Under the pieces are notes generated by a model. That model made no database searches, was not told where the DNA came from, and saw only the letters and a list, made by a program, of their open reading frames with translations. The position numbers were made by a program, and so were the translations under genes. From the NCBI GenBank assembly GCA_016212685.1, contig JACREW010000156.1, positions 1-7,214 of the forward strand: a DNA stretch of 7,214 nt, read 5' to 3'. Shown here in pieces: positions 1 through 6,486 of this stretch (positions are counted from its first letter, which is position 1; each line of letters begins with the position of its first letter). Source of the stretch: Nitrospirota bacterium. GTDB lineage: Bacteria > Nitrospirota > Thermodesulfovibrionia > Thermodesulfovibrionales > Dissulfurispiraceae.

Positions 1-490
1 AAACGTCCCTCACTCTACTAATAATCCTGTCAATATTTAATGAGGCCTTTGAGTTAGGGCAGCGCTCACATTCCGGACGTGATATCTCTATATTCGAAAC
101 GCCTGCCTTTATAGGCTCAAGCAGCATAGCCTCCGTAAGACGACCGAGGCACGGAACCTTAAAATCGGCGCTATTGTCTCCACGCTGACACGAAATACCG
201 AATACTCTTTCTTTCCCGAACTTTTCTCTCATTTCACCGCTGATCTTTTCATCGTCGTTATCCTTCATCCGGAATACGCCGTTAGGACACGCGGAGACAC
301 ATACGCCGCAATCGAGACACCCGCCTTTTATCACGGCGCCCTCTTCCGAAACGTCAATCGCATCGGCCGGGCACATATCAGCGCACAACGAACAGCCCGA
401 CTTCGGCGTGCGAAAGCGCGAACATAAAGACGTTTCAATCAGCATATTATGTTTATTGATGATTTTATCCGCTACTTCAGCAACTCCCAT
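1..490 (-). CDS. 4Fe-4S ferredoxin-like electron-transfer protein, C-terminus cut by window edge
   Basis: This reading frame is open from ATG at 490 to the left edge: 163 codons, with the C-terminus outside the window. An AGAGG sits 7 nt before the ATG. Near the N-terminus are two ferredoxin-type motifs. The first is unusual: Cys23, then Cys33-x2-Cys36-x3-Cys40-Pro, so Cys23 may replace the usual first ligand. The second is regular: Cys58-x2-Cys61-x2-Cys64-x3-Cys68-Pro. A further domain follows with Cys101, Cys114 (V-P-C-L-G-R-L) and Cys141-x2-Cys144; its pattern recalls Cys-rich regions of hydrogenase iron-sulfur (MvhD/HdrA-type) proteins, but I cannot assign it firmly. There is no Tat or Sec signal and no membrane segment, so it is probably cytoplasmic. 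It is last in the visible operon, separated from the previous gene by 148 nt that carry a repeat. It may feed or drain electrons, or help mature the Mo enzyme. No function is proven. Confidence 0.85.
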   Translation of the reverse strand, partial: MGVAEVADKIINKHNMLIETSLCSRFRTPKSGCSLCADMCPADAIDVSEEGAVIKGGCLDCGVCVSACPNGVFRMKDNDDEKISGEMREKFGKERVFGISCQRGDNSADFKVPCLGRLTEAMLLEPIKAGVSNIEISRPECERCPNSKASLNIDRIISRVRDV

Positions 491-512
491 GCTTACACCT
501 CTTTTTGGTTAT

Positions 513-604
513 CGGGGACAGTCCCTATTCTACGACTTCGCTAACCCCACCTAACCTCCCCTTATCTAAGGGGAGGCAGGGAGGGGTTATAGGGACAGTC
601 CCCT
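513..604. repeat. Nested inverted repeat (REP- or MITE-like) between two operon genes
   Basis: The outer arms are GGGGACAGTCCCTAT (514-528) and ATAGGGACAGTCCCC (589-603). They are reverse complements except at the central CA, and each contains a near-palindrome of its own. Inside lies a second, longer inverted repeat, 542-564 against 567-589, with 19 of 23 positions complementary; it begins TAACCCC and closes on CTTA/TAAG. The whole fills most of the 148-nt gap between the Fe-S subunit gene and the ferredoxin-like gene. No transposase is present, so it looks like a non-autonomous dispersed element. In the operon mRNA it would form a strong hairpin. No U-tract follows on the minus strand, so it does not look like an ordinary intrinsic terminator. 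It could stabilise the upstream mRNA or reduce expression of the last gene; that is inference. Confidence 0.85.
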
Positions 605-638
605 TAATGCCATCGCCTTTTGCCTATCGCCTCTTTAG

Positions 639-1265
639 TTACTTCGTATACATCACCGACGGCTCTGTAGTCGTCTTCGCGCCGATAAATCCGAGGGAAA
701 CCCTCTCGGCCCGTTTTTCCCTGATAAGCCTTGTGAGGCTGTCTATCTCGCCGAAGAACCTTGTCCTCGCAATACATGTATCAACGCAGGCAGGACGGAG
801 TCCTTTCTCTAACCTATGCACGCATAATATGCATTTCTCCATCACCTTTGCCTCGGCATTGAACTGCGGATGTCCGTAAGGACAGGCCCATGCGCAATAC
901 CTGCAGCCTATGCACTTGTCCTTGTTGATAAGGACTATCCCGTCTTCTTTTCTCTTTGTGATTGCCCCGACCGGGCAAGCCGCCATGCAGGCCGGCTTCC
1001 CTCAATGCATGCAGGGCATAGGCACAAAGTAGACCCTCAGATCGGACTTTTCCTTTGTGTCTTTAAACTCGCCGACCTCGACCTCTATCACACGGTTATA
1101 GTCAACGCCCACCGGTGTGTTATTCTCTGCCTTACATGCCATAGTGCATGCGTGGCATCCTACACAATACTCAAGATCAACCCATAAGGTATACTGCTTT
1201 GGTCCAGGCTTTTTAAAACTGGCTTCTAAAACCTCATCCGGTACAAAAGCTCCTAATTCAGACAT
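639..1265 (-). CDS. PsrB/TtrB-type four-cluster 4Fe-4S subunit with predicted selenocysteine (UGA, residue 88)
   Basis: This is the electron-transfer partner of the molybdopterin subunit encoded just upstream, 208 residues with the in-frame UGA read through. Four Cys motifs are visible: Cys34-37-40-44; Cys85-UGA88-Cys93-Cys97-Pro; Cys118-121-124-128-Pro; Cys145-148-160-164. This is the layout of NarH/PsrB/DmsB-like subunits, which hold four [4Fe-4S] clusters. UGA88 occupies the second Cys of motif II. In that fold, motif-II ligands 1-3 usually bind one cluster together with the fourth Cys of motif III, so residue 88 should be a cluster ligand. The start at 1265 is set by AGGAGG at 1271-1276, 5 nt upstream; an ATG at 1270 is out of frame. 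The gene begins 13 nt after the catalytic gene's stop. There is no signal peptide, so export with the Tat-tagged catalytic partner is likely. The true stop is TAA at 639. Without readthrough only 87 residues with one complete motif would be made. Confidence 0.88.
962..978 (-). promoter_or_regulatory. Candidate bacterial SECIS hairpin downstream of the UGA in the Fe-S subunit gene
   Basis: In the mRNA, UUGCCC (978 to 973) pairs perfectly with GGGCAA (967 to 962), leaving the loop GGUCG. The first loop G is 30 nt after the UGA. That lies inside the spacing window of about 16-37 nt used, as I recall, for bacterial SECIS searches, and the rule of a G at the start of the apical loop is met. The loop holds GGUC, the SelB-recognised sequence of the E. 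coli fdhF SECIS. The hairpin is within coding sequence for conserved residues (A-C-P-V-G-A), so some pairing could be chance in GC-rich codons. The matching place in the paralogous Fe-S gene, which has a normal Cys codon, offers only a weak 4-bp stem with a 10-nt loop. Confidence 0.7.
1002..1004 (-). other. In-frame UGA, predicted selenocysteine codon (Fe-S subunit residue 88)
   Basis: Codons around it read Pro-Cys-Met-His-UGA-Gly-Lys-Pro-Ala-Cys-Met-Ala-Ala-Cys-Pro. The C-x2-C-x4-C-x3-C-P ferredoxin motif is complete only if the UGA stands for a Cys-like residue. The paralog at 5554-6474 has a Cys codon at the same place (Cys164 in C-Q-Q-C-E-N-S-P-C). Selenocysteine fits better than Gly or Trp, which would remove a ligand, and better than termination, which would leave 87 residues. 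No frameshift is needed. Confidence 0.8.
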
Positions 1266-1270
1266 GCCAT

Positions 1271-1276
1271 CCTCCT
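1271..1276 (-). promoter_or_regulatory. Ribosome binding site fixing the Fe-S subunit start
   Basis: AGGAGG lies 5 nt before the ATG at 1265, between the catalytic gene's TAG stop (1279-1281) and this start. It selects 1265 over the out-of-frame ATG at 1270. The tight stop, Shine-Dalgarno and start order suggests coupled translation of the two subunits. Confidence 0.85.
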
Positions 1277-1278
1277 TT

Positions 1279-4275
1279 CTATATCTTCTCAACCCTCAGG
1301 GGCGTCCCGAAACTCTGAGTGCCTCCTCCTATTGGGTCAATCAACGCTATGTTCTTCAAGACAGGGTCAGCCATATAAAGCGGGTTTATATGGAAACCGG
1401 CTCCTACTCTTTCATCGCTCGGCTGCTCTTTGCCGTTCATATGCCACTTCCCTTTCGGCGAGCCGGCTCCGAACCTTCCGTAAGACTGGCACACAGAGAA
1501 CAATCCCGGCCGTATCCTGCTGGTAGCCCTGACCTGGAATTTAAACCATCCGTTGCCGAGATAGTTGGGATAGTAATCTTTTATGTGCTTGCGGAAGTTC
1601 TTGTACATGTCGGACTCCAACTGCTCGCTGGATGGAGATTTCACCTTTACCCAATCGCCTGTCTTGACACCCAGTTTTTCCGCATCGGCAGGGTTTATCT
1701 CAGCGTAATTCTGGGGCTTGATGGATGCAAGCCACAGGTTGTTCATCGTCCTCGACTGTGTGTGGAATGCATCCTTCCATGTGTGAAGCTGCATCGGATA
1801 TTCCTTATAGATGGCCGGATCGAGAGGCTGCTCTTTGCAATCCACGATGGTCCTGTACATCGGAAGTCCATCCATAAATTTGCCTGTCATAGCGTTCTTA
1901 TATGTGGAGACCTTCTCCAGAAAACCAAAGAGAACGCGCACCTGTCTTCCTCCCGGAAATGAAGTATATTCACCCGAGGAATAGGCTTTCGTGTATTGAT
2001 ATTTAGGCGCTGGATTCTGGAATTTTCCGCCCATTTTCACAAAACTGCTTTTCGGATCCAATCCTTCCTTAAAGTCATAGTGCCTGTAATACTCGTTCCA
2101 GAAGTCCCATGAGTTGTTGATATCCTTTCCCGGGCCTCCGCCGTCCTTTCCGAATGTAGGAAGTCCGCACTCCTTTGAGATCATTATGAGGACATCATCC
2201 GCCATTTTTGTGTCGGGACGTATAGACTTATACTCATGGGTTTTGGGGTCAAAAGATCCCACTACCGGCTGTCTGAGCGCCCATACCTGTGTTTTGACCG
2301 GCGGATATGTCTTGAAGCCTCCGAGACGCTCAAGGTATTCGGTATCGGGCAGCACATAATCGCAAAGCGCACTCGTCTCCCCCATATAGGCATCGATAGA
2401 GAAGGTAAGCGGCATTGCCTTTACGTCCATAAGCGCTTCGATGACCTCCGCATTATAAGGCATCGTATATGCCGGGTCGTTATAGTAATTGAGGTATGCC
2501 TTGTTCTTATAAGGATAACCCATTCTTACATTAGAGAAGAAATTAGGAGCCACGCCTCTCGGAGTGCTATAACCCGAGTACCACGGCCTTGTGGCAGTCG
2601 GCTTCTTCCCCTGATATGCAGCCTTTGCAGTGTCGGCCCGGACGCCTGAGGGTTTCCTCTTATTATTTGCCTTTACGTCGCCTTTGTAAGCCGCATGTCC
2701 TGAAATATAACCGCCTTTCCTGTCTATATTGTCAACGAGCATGTTTATGATGCATAGCGCCTGTCCGTTATACCAGCCGTTGGTCTGCTGCACCGGGCCG
2801 CGGAACATCTCGATGGCGGGACGCTTTGCAGAGGAGAATTCCTTTGCGATGCGGGCAATGGTGCCTGCCGGTATATCGCACACGGCTTCAGACTCTTCGA
2901 GGGTTTTCTCTTGAGCCCTTTCCCTGAGCAATCTGAATACGGTCTTATACTCAACGCCGTTTACAACAGTGGCGGTATCGAGATCGGCAAATCCGTCCGC
3001 ATCCTGAAACATCTTTGGCTGTCCATTGACAAGAACTACAAAATCGCTCTGTCCAAGACCGACGTCTTTTCCGGTGAGATACTTTTGGGGCTCTTGTGTG
3101 CCGACGAGGTATGTCATATCCGTCCATGTGCGATAGCCCATCTTCTTGGCGACCTTTTCGTTCGGGATGGTGAGGTATTCCTTTTTATATCCGTTGTTCT
3201 CTATCATCCACCTTATCATGCCCAAAAGGAAAAAGGAATCGGTTGTGGGTTTTAGAGGAACCCATTCGCCTGCGCCGTTATGCGTGGCCTTTGCTGCGCC
3301 ATTTGTAAAGCGAGGGTCAACCACGACATGCTTGAAATTCTTTGCATCAGGGTTGAGCCTTTTGCCGAATTTCTGCAAATACCTCGCCCTCGTCTGCATA
3401 GGATAATCCGCCTGCGTGATGTTGGATCCCATGCTGATCAAATAATCACAATACTCGTAATCCGTATAGCTCCCTATCTCGTAGGGGGGTAAATTCAAGA
3501 CTGCCTCTACAACACTGTAGAAGGTGCCGGCGCAGCGGCTTCAATGGTTGAGCATGTGCGGAACGCCTGCCGCATCAAGGACAAACCTCGGCGTCAGAGG
3601 CGACTGCTCATTCCTGCCGTGCGCCCAGACAAACTGGTTCCTTTTTGGGCCCCAGCCTCCGGGAGGCGCCTCGTCCATATAATCCGAATCCTCCGGCCCC
3701 ATGGGTTTGTCGTTGCTCAATATCGATTTAAGCCCCTCAACATTGCGGTTCTCTTCCCCGGGAACATTTTTAAAGAGGTGACCGCCGTGGCATATTTCTT
3801 TTATTGCCTGCTCCCACGAGATGGTCTTCCATTTGCCGGAGCCCCTCTCTCCAACCCTCTTAAGCGGGTGCTGGAGCCTGAACGGGCTGTAAAGCGCAAA
3901 AATACCTGCCTGCCCTTTTGGACATAGCGAACCTACGTCCTTTCCGTTAGCTCCCGCGTCAAGGTCGGACTCCTCGACTATATCGCCCTTTGCGGTATAG
4001 TCATAGGTGTTTGGATGGTAAGGATTGCCGGTGAGCCTTGCAAGTTCGCCGTTTACCACCTTCGCCTGAATACCGCATCCGCCGTGGCACATAAGGCAGA
4101 CGCTTCTTACTATTTTCATCTCTCCGTCAACCGGATCCGGCTGTGAGCCGGACTTGCCTATCTGCTTTTTCCATTCCGCTGCCTCCGCATCTTTGAAATT
4201 CGATACGACCGCGGCAGCGGTAACGGCGGCAGCAGAAATTTTAAGAAAAGTCCTTCTCTTCATTGCAACTGCCAT
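1279..4275 (-). CDS. Tat-exported molybdopterin oxidoreductase catalytic subunit (TtrA/PhsA/PsrA-like) with predicted selenocysteine (UGA, residue 245)
   Basis: This is a 998-residue catalytic subunit of the DMSO reductase superfamily, read through one in-frame UGA. The N-terminus has a twin-arginine signal (K-R-R-T-F-L-K, residues 6-12) and an Ala-rich stretch, so it should act in the periplasm. Cys60-x2-Cys63-x3-Cys67 and Cys118 (L-C-P-K-G) bind the [4Fe-4S] cluster near the cofactor. The predicted Mo or W ligand region is N-H-UGA245-S-R-Cys248, comparable to H-x-S-x-C in polysulfide and thiosulfate reductases. Further signs are V-V-V-D-P-R, E-T-x-x-L-C-D-Y-V-L-P-D-T-E-Y-L-E-R, and a C-terminal dinucleotide-binding domain from about residue 826 with an insertion before R-A-T-S-R-I-R-P-G. 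Length near 1000 residues favours the TtrA-like branch. The substrate could be tetrathionate, thiosulfate, polysulfide or an oxyanion and is undetermined. AGGAGG 7 nt upstream sets the start at 4275. After the UGA the next ATG (about 3431) has no Shine-Dalgarno, so a separately initiated C-terminal half is unlikely. The stop is TAG. Confidence 0.9.
3504..3523 (-). promoter_or_regulatory. Candidate bacterial SECIS hairpin downstream of the UGA in the catalytic subunit gene
   Basis: In the mRNA, CUUCUACA (3523 to 3516) pairs with UGUAGAGG (3511 to 3504): eight pairs, seven Watson-Crick and one G-U, around the tetraloop GUGU. The first loop nucleotide is a G, 26 nt after the UGA. Stem length, loop size, loop G and spacing all agree with the bacterial SECIS consensus as I know it. 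The stem is uninterrupted and stands out from its surroundings. The loop is not GGUC as in fdhF, but bacterial SECIS loops vary between lineages. Confidence 0.72.
3541..3543 (-). other. In-frame UGA, predicted selenocysteine codon (catalytic subunit residue 245)
   Basis: The codons read Pro-His-Met-Leu-Asn-His-UGA-Ser-Arg-Cys-Ala-Gly. Upstream are the Tat signal and Fe-S motif of a molybdopterin enzyme; downstream, in the same frame, is the rest of that enzyme with no further disruption. Formate dehydrogenases carry selenocysteine as the metal ligand in a nearby segment (C-A-R-V-U-H). Here the family-typical ligand would be Cys248, so the UGA is three residues before it, roughly where formate dehydrogenases often have the Cys of C-A-R. 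If homologs have Gly here, a nonsense mutation from GGA is the main alternative. Confidence 0.75.
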
Positions 4276-4282
4276 CTTACTA

Positions 4283-4288
4283 CCTCCT
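4283..4288 (-). promoter_or_regulatory. Ribosome binding site fixing the catalytic subunit start
   Basis: AGGAGG lies 7 nt before the ATG at 4275. It decides that start over the TTG at 4311 and places the twin-arginine motif at residues 7-8, as expected for a Tat signal. It lies in the 43-nt gap after the NrfD-type gene. Confidence 0.85.
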
Positions 4289-4318
4289 TTGATTGATGTT
4301 TTTGATTCCAAAACATTA

Positions 4319-5527
4319 TCAACTCCTTTGTTTGCCCGCGCCTATCAATCCGCCCGTATAAATAGGCAGAGCGAATTTCACCATAAGCGTATAAAGAAGA
4401 GCGCCGAACGCCCATATGCCCACCGTTATGATCACCTCCTGCATCGTAGGCCAGTATTCATAAATCTCCCCGAGCGTATCCGGGATAAATCCCGGCACGA
4501 CCAGCCCCATGCCCTTTTCGATATAGACGCCTGCGATTATCAGCGCAGCGCCTATGTTCAGCGTGAGAAAGCTCTCGCGTGTCTTGGGTATCAGGAAGAT
4601 AATAAAAGCCGTGATATTGAATAATAGCGCCATCCATGTCCACGGCACGAGGCGGCTGTTCCCGTGAAGTCCGAAAAATAGGTATTCGAGCGGGGCCTTG
4701 TGGATGCTCCCTGAATAGAATTCCTTAAATACCTCCGCACCGAGCAGGAACAGATTGATTCCTATCGTATATGCGATTAATTCGGCGATCTTTGATATCG
4801 CCTTCTGATCTATTTCGATTTTCGAAAACCTCCGTATAAGCTGCAGGATTATCAACATCAATGCGGGCCCCGAGCAGAAGGCGGAGGCAAGAAATCTCGG
4901 AGCTAAAATTGAGGCGTTCCAGAACGGACGGGCAGAGAGTCCGTTATAAAGAAATGCCGTAACCGTGTGTATGCTCACGGCCCACGGGATAGAGAGCAGG
5001 ATCAACGGGAAAATCAGCGCAAGCTTATATTCCTTGCCCATGGATAACCTGTAAAGCGCATAAAGCACGAGCAAGACGTTTATAGCAAGATACCCGTTCA
5101 AAACTATCACGTCCCATGCCAGAATAGAGGCAGGAAAATTCATCCTCCCTATAACCGGCAGAAGATGCCAGACCCTCAGGGGCTGCCCCAGATCAACCAT
5201 TATGAAAAGGATGCACATTGTAACCGCGGTGATGGCAAGCATTTCCCCGAAAAGGACAATTTCTTTTATAGGCTTAAAATTATACAGGTAAGCCGGAATG
5301 ACTAAGAGGACGGCAGCCGCTGCCACGCCGACGAGAAAGGTAAAATTGGCGATATAGAATCCCCACGACACCTGATCCCTCATCGCCGTTACAATCAAAC
5401 CCTTGTCGAACTGCTGCAAATACGCGCCGACTCCGGCAACAATCAAGGCGGAAAGAAAGGCGAGCCACGCATAATACCTTACATCGCCTTTGACAACATT
5501 CCCTATCGCAGCAAATAAAACTTTCAT
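4319..5527 (-). CDS. NrfD-family integral membrane quinone-interacting subunit (PsrC/DsrP/HybB-like)
   Basis: This 402-residue membrane protein is the probable quinol or quinone site of the complex. About ten hydrophobic segments can be seen, near residues 17-37, 54-82, 88-112, 135-160, 168-195, 206-231, 248-270, 296-313, 320-340 and 362-388; that fits the longer NrfD-family proteins. Typical family stretches are R-D-Q-V-S-W-G-F-Y-I-A-N (50-61), D-L-G-Q-P-L-R (112-118) and L-S-A-R-P-F-W-N (197-204). Glu265 and Glu269 in the seventh helix may be proton- or quinone-linked, which is inference. It has no cofactor motifs, as usual for the family. It sits between the Fe-S and catalytic genes, so it could serve either Fe-S protein. 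GGGAGG at 5539-5544 is 11 nt from the ATG, a long spacing. The gene ends TGA-TAA, a tandem stop: the only place in the window where UGA ends a gene, and it is backed up at once. Confidence 0.92.
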   Translation of the reverse strand: MKVLFAAIGNVVKGDVRYYAWLAFLSALIVAGVGAYLQQFDKGLIVTAMRDQVSWGFYIANFTFLVGVAAAAVLLVIPAYLYNFKPIKEIVLFGEMLAITAVTMCILFIMVDLGQPLRVWHLLPVIGRMNFPASILAWDVIVLNGYLAINVLLVLYALYRLSMGKEYKLALIFPLILLSIPWAVSIHTVTAFLYNGLSARPFWNASILAPRFLASAFCSGPALMLIILQLIRRFSKIEIDQKAISKIAELIAYTIGINLFLLGAEVFKEFYSGSIHKAPLEYLFFGLHGNSRLVPWTWMALLFNITAFIIFLIPKTRESFLTLNIGAALIIAGVYIEKGMGLVVPGFIPDTLGEIYEYWPTMQEVIITVGIWAFGALLYTLMVKFALPIYTGGLIGAGKQRS

Positions 5528-5553
5528 GATGTTAAAATCCTCCCTTTGTTCGT

Positions 5554-6474
5554 CTATGTCGCAAAGAAATAATAAAATTTGGGGTTTGTATTCAAGTCCT
5601 CTTTAAGCCTGAAGACCCTCTTGTTTTCGATGAGGTATCTGATCTCGCTCTTAGGGTCGAGTAGGTTTCCGAACTTCCTTGCCCCAACAGGGCATATCTC
5701 CACACATGCCGGGTATTTGCCCGCCCTCGTCCTCTGTATGCAGAATGTGCATTTTTCCACAACGCCTTTATAGCGCGGCCGGTTGCCGAGATAATGGGTT
5801 TCGGCGTTCAATTCGTTTGCGGGGATGTCCGGTTTTGACCAGTTGAATCTCCTCGCGCCGTAAGGACAGGCCGCCATACAGTATCTGCAGCCTATACACC
5901 AGTTATAATCTATTACTACTATTCCGTCCGGCTCTTTCCATGTCGCCTGCGTCGGACATGCTTTTACGCACGGCGAGTTCTCGCACTGCTGACACTGGAC
6001 AGGCATATAAAAAAAATCCTTCTCCGGAACTTGTTTCGGATTGTAATATTTTTCAGAGTTTTCGAGGTCGATCCATTTCTCTCCCTTTTTAAAACGGAGG
6101 ACGGATATCCAGTGGACCTGAGGACTTCTTGATTGGTTATTCTCGCTTACGCAGGCGTATACGCATTTCCTGCAGCCGATACACCGCGACAGGTCGAGGC
6201 CGTAGCCGAATTTAACTCCCGGAGTTGCCTTTGCCGCGCTGATATGGATATCCTTCTTCCATTCCAATGACGCCTCTTTTTCGAGCCTTGCAATGACCTT
6301 TTTTATCTCGTCTTCGGTCATCTCCCTGAAATGTTTCTGCAAAAAGGCGCTCATGTCGAATGCCTCGGCGGCTGCCGGCAAGGCCGTAGCAGCAAGACCG
6401 GCCGCGGCGCCCTTCAGAAACAACCTTCTGTCCATGTTGATTCCCAGCGGATTATTGCGTATTTTCTTTGACAT
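5554..6474 (-). CDS. Tat-exported four-cluster 4Fe-4S electron-transfer protein (HybA/DsrO/TtrB-like)
   Basis: This 306-residue periplasmic ferredoxin-like protein probably links the cytochrome c with the NrfD membrane subunit. The N-terminus carries a clean twin-arginine motif, D-R-R-L-F-L-K-G (15-22), then an Ala-rich hydrophobic region ending near A-E-A. Four Cys motifs follow: 98-101-104-108, 161-164-169-173-Pro, 193-196-199-203-Pro and 242-245-257-261-Pro, all complete, for four [4Fe-4S] clusters. Its Cys164 corresponds to the UGA of the second Fe-S subunit at 639-1265, so it is a useful internal control. Start 6474 has GAGGG 8 nt upstream, overlapping the end of the cytochrome gene; an ATG at residue 14, next to the Arg pair, is a less likely start. 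The gene starts 12 nt after the cytochrome stop and ends 26 nt before the NrfD gene. Having its own Tat signal suggests a module separate from the catalytic pair. The stop is TAG. Confidence 0.93.
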   Translation of the reverse strand: MSKKIRNNPLGINMDRRLFLKGAAAGLAATALPAAAEAFDMSAFLQKHFREMTEDEIKKVIARLEKEASLEWKKDIHISAAKATPGVKFGYGLDLSRCIGCRKCVYACVSENNQSRSPQVHWISVLRFKKGEKWIDLENSEKYYNPKQVPEKDFFYMPVQCQQCENSPCVKACPTQATWKEPDGIVVIDYNWCIGCRYCMAACPYGARRFNWSKPDIPANELNAETHYLGNRPRYKGVVEKCTFCIQRTRAGKYPACVEICPVGARKFGNLLDPKSEIRYLIENKRVFRLKEDLNTNPKFYYFFAT

Positions 6475-6486
6475 AGGATTTACCCT

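Noticed and set aside
542..589. Intrinsic transcription terminator after the Fe-S subunit gene
   Set aside because: The hairpin is strong but no U-rich run follows it on the minus strand, and the next gene continues in the same direction.
505..879. 124-codon open frame on the plus strand
   Set aside because: It runs through the inverted repeat and antisense to the Fe-S subunit; no ribosome site or domain is seen.
814..1005. Alternative minus-strand frame across the UGA region that might indicate a frameshift
   Set aside because: It encodes no ferredoxin motif. The motif continues in the original frame after the UGA, so no frameshift is needed.
1117..1962. 281-codon open frame on the plus strand
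   Set aside because: It lies antisense to the Fe-S and catalytic subunit genes, has no recognisable domain, and its length is explained by codon bias of the real genes.
639..4275. Genetic code change with UGA as Gly or Trp throughout
   Set aside because: UGA occurs in sense position only twice in about 2,200 codons, Trp is encoded by UGG everywhere, and Gly or Trp would destroy the ferredoxin motif at residue 88. The only terminal UGA is backed by UAA, so this window alone cannot fully exclude it, but selenocysteine explains the data better.
639..4275. Pseudogenes or sequencing errors at both UGAs
   Set aside because: There are no frameshifts or other stops, both hit active or cofactor sites, and both have a SECIS-like hairpin. 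A single-base error remains possible for either site and should be checked in reads.
1002..4311. Four separate genes (639-986, 1002-1292, 1279-3498, 3541-4311) in place of two readthrough genes
   Set aside because: Each pair is in the same frame with only a UGA between, motifs run across the junction, and the downstream pieces have no convincing start with a Shine-Dalgarno.
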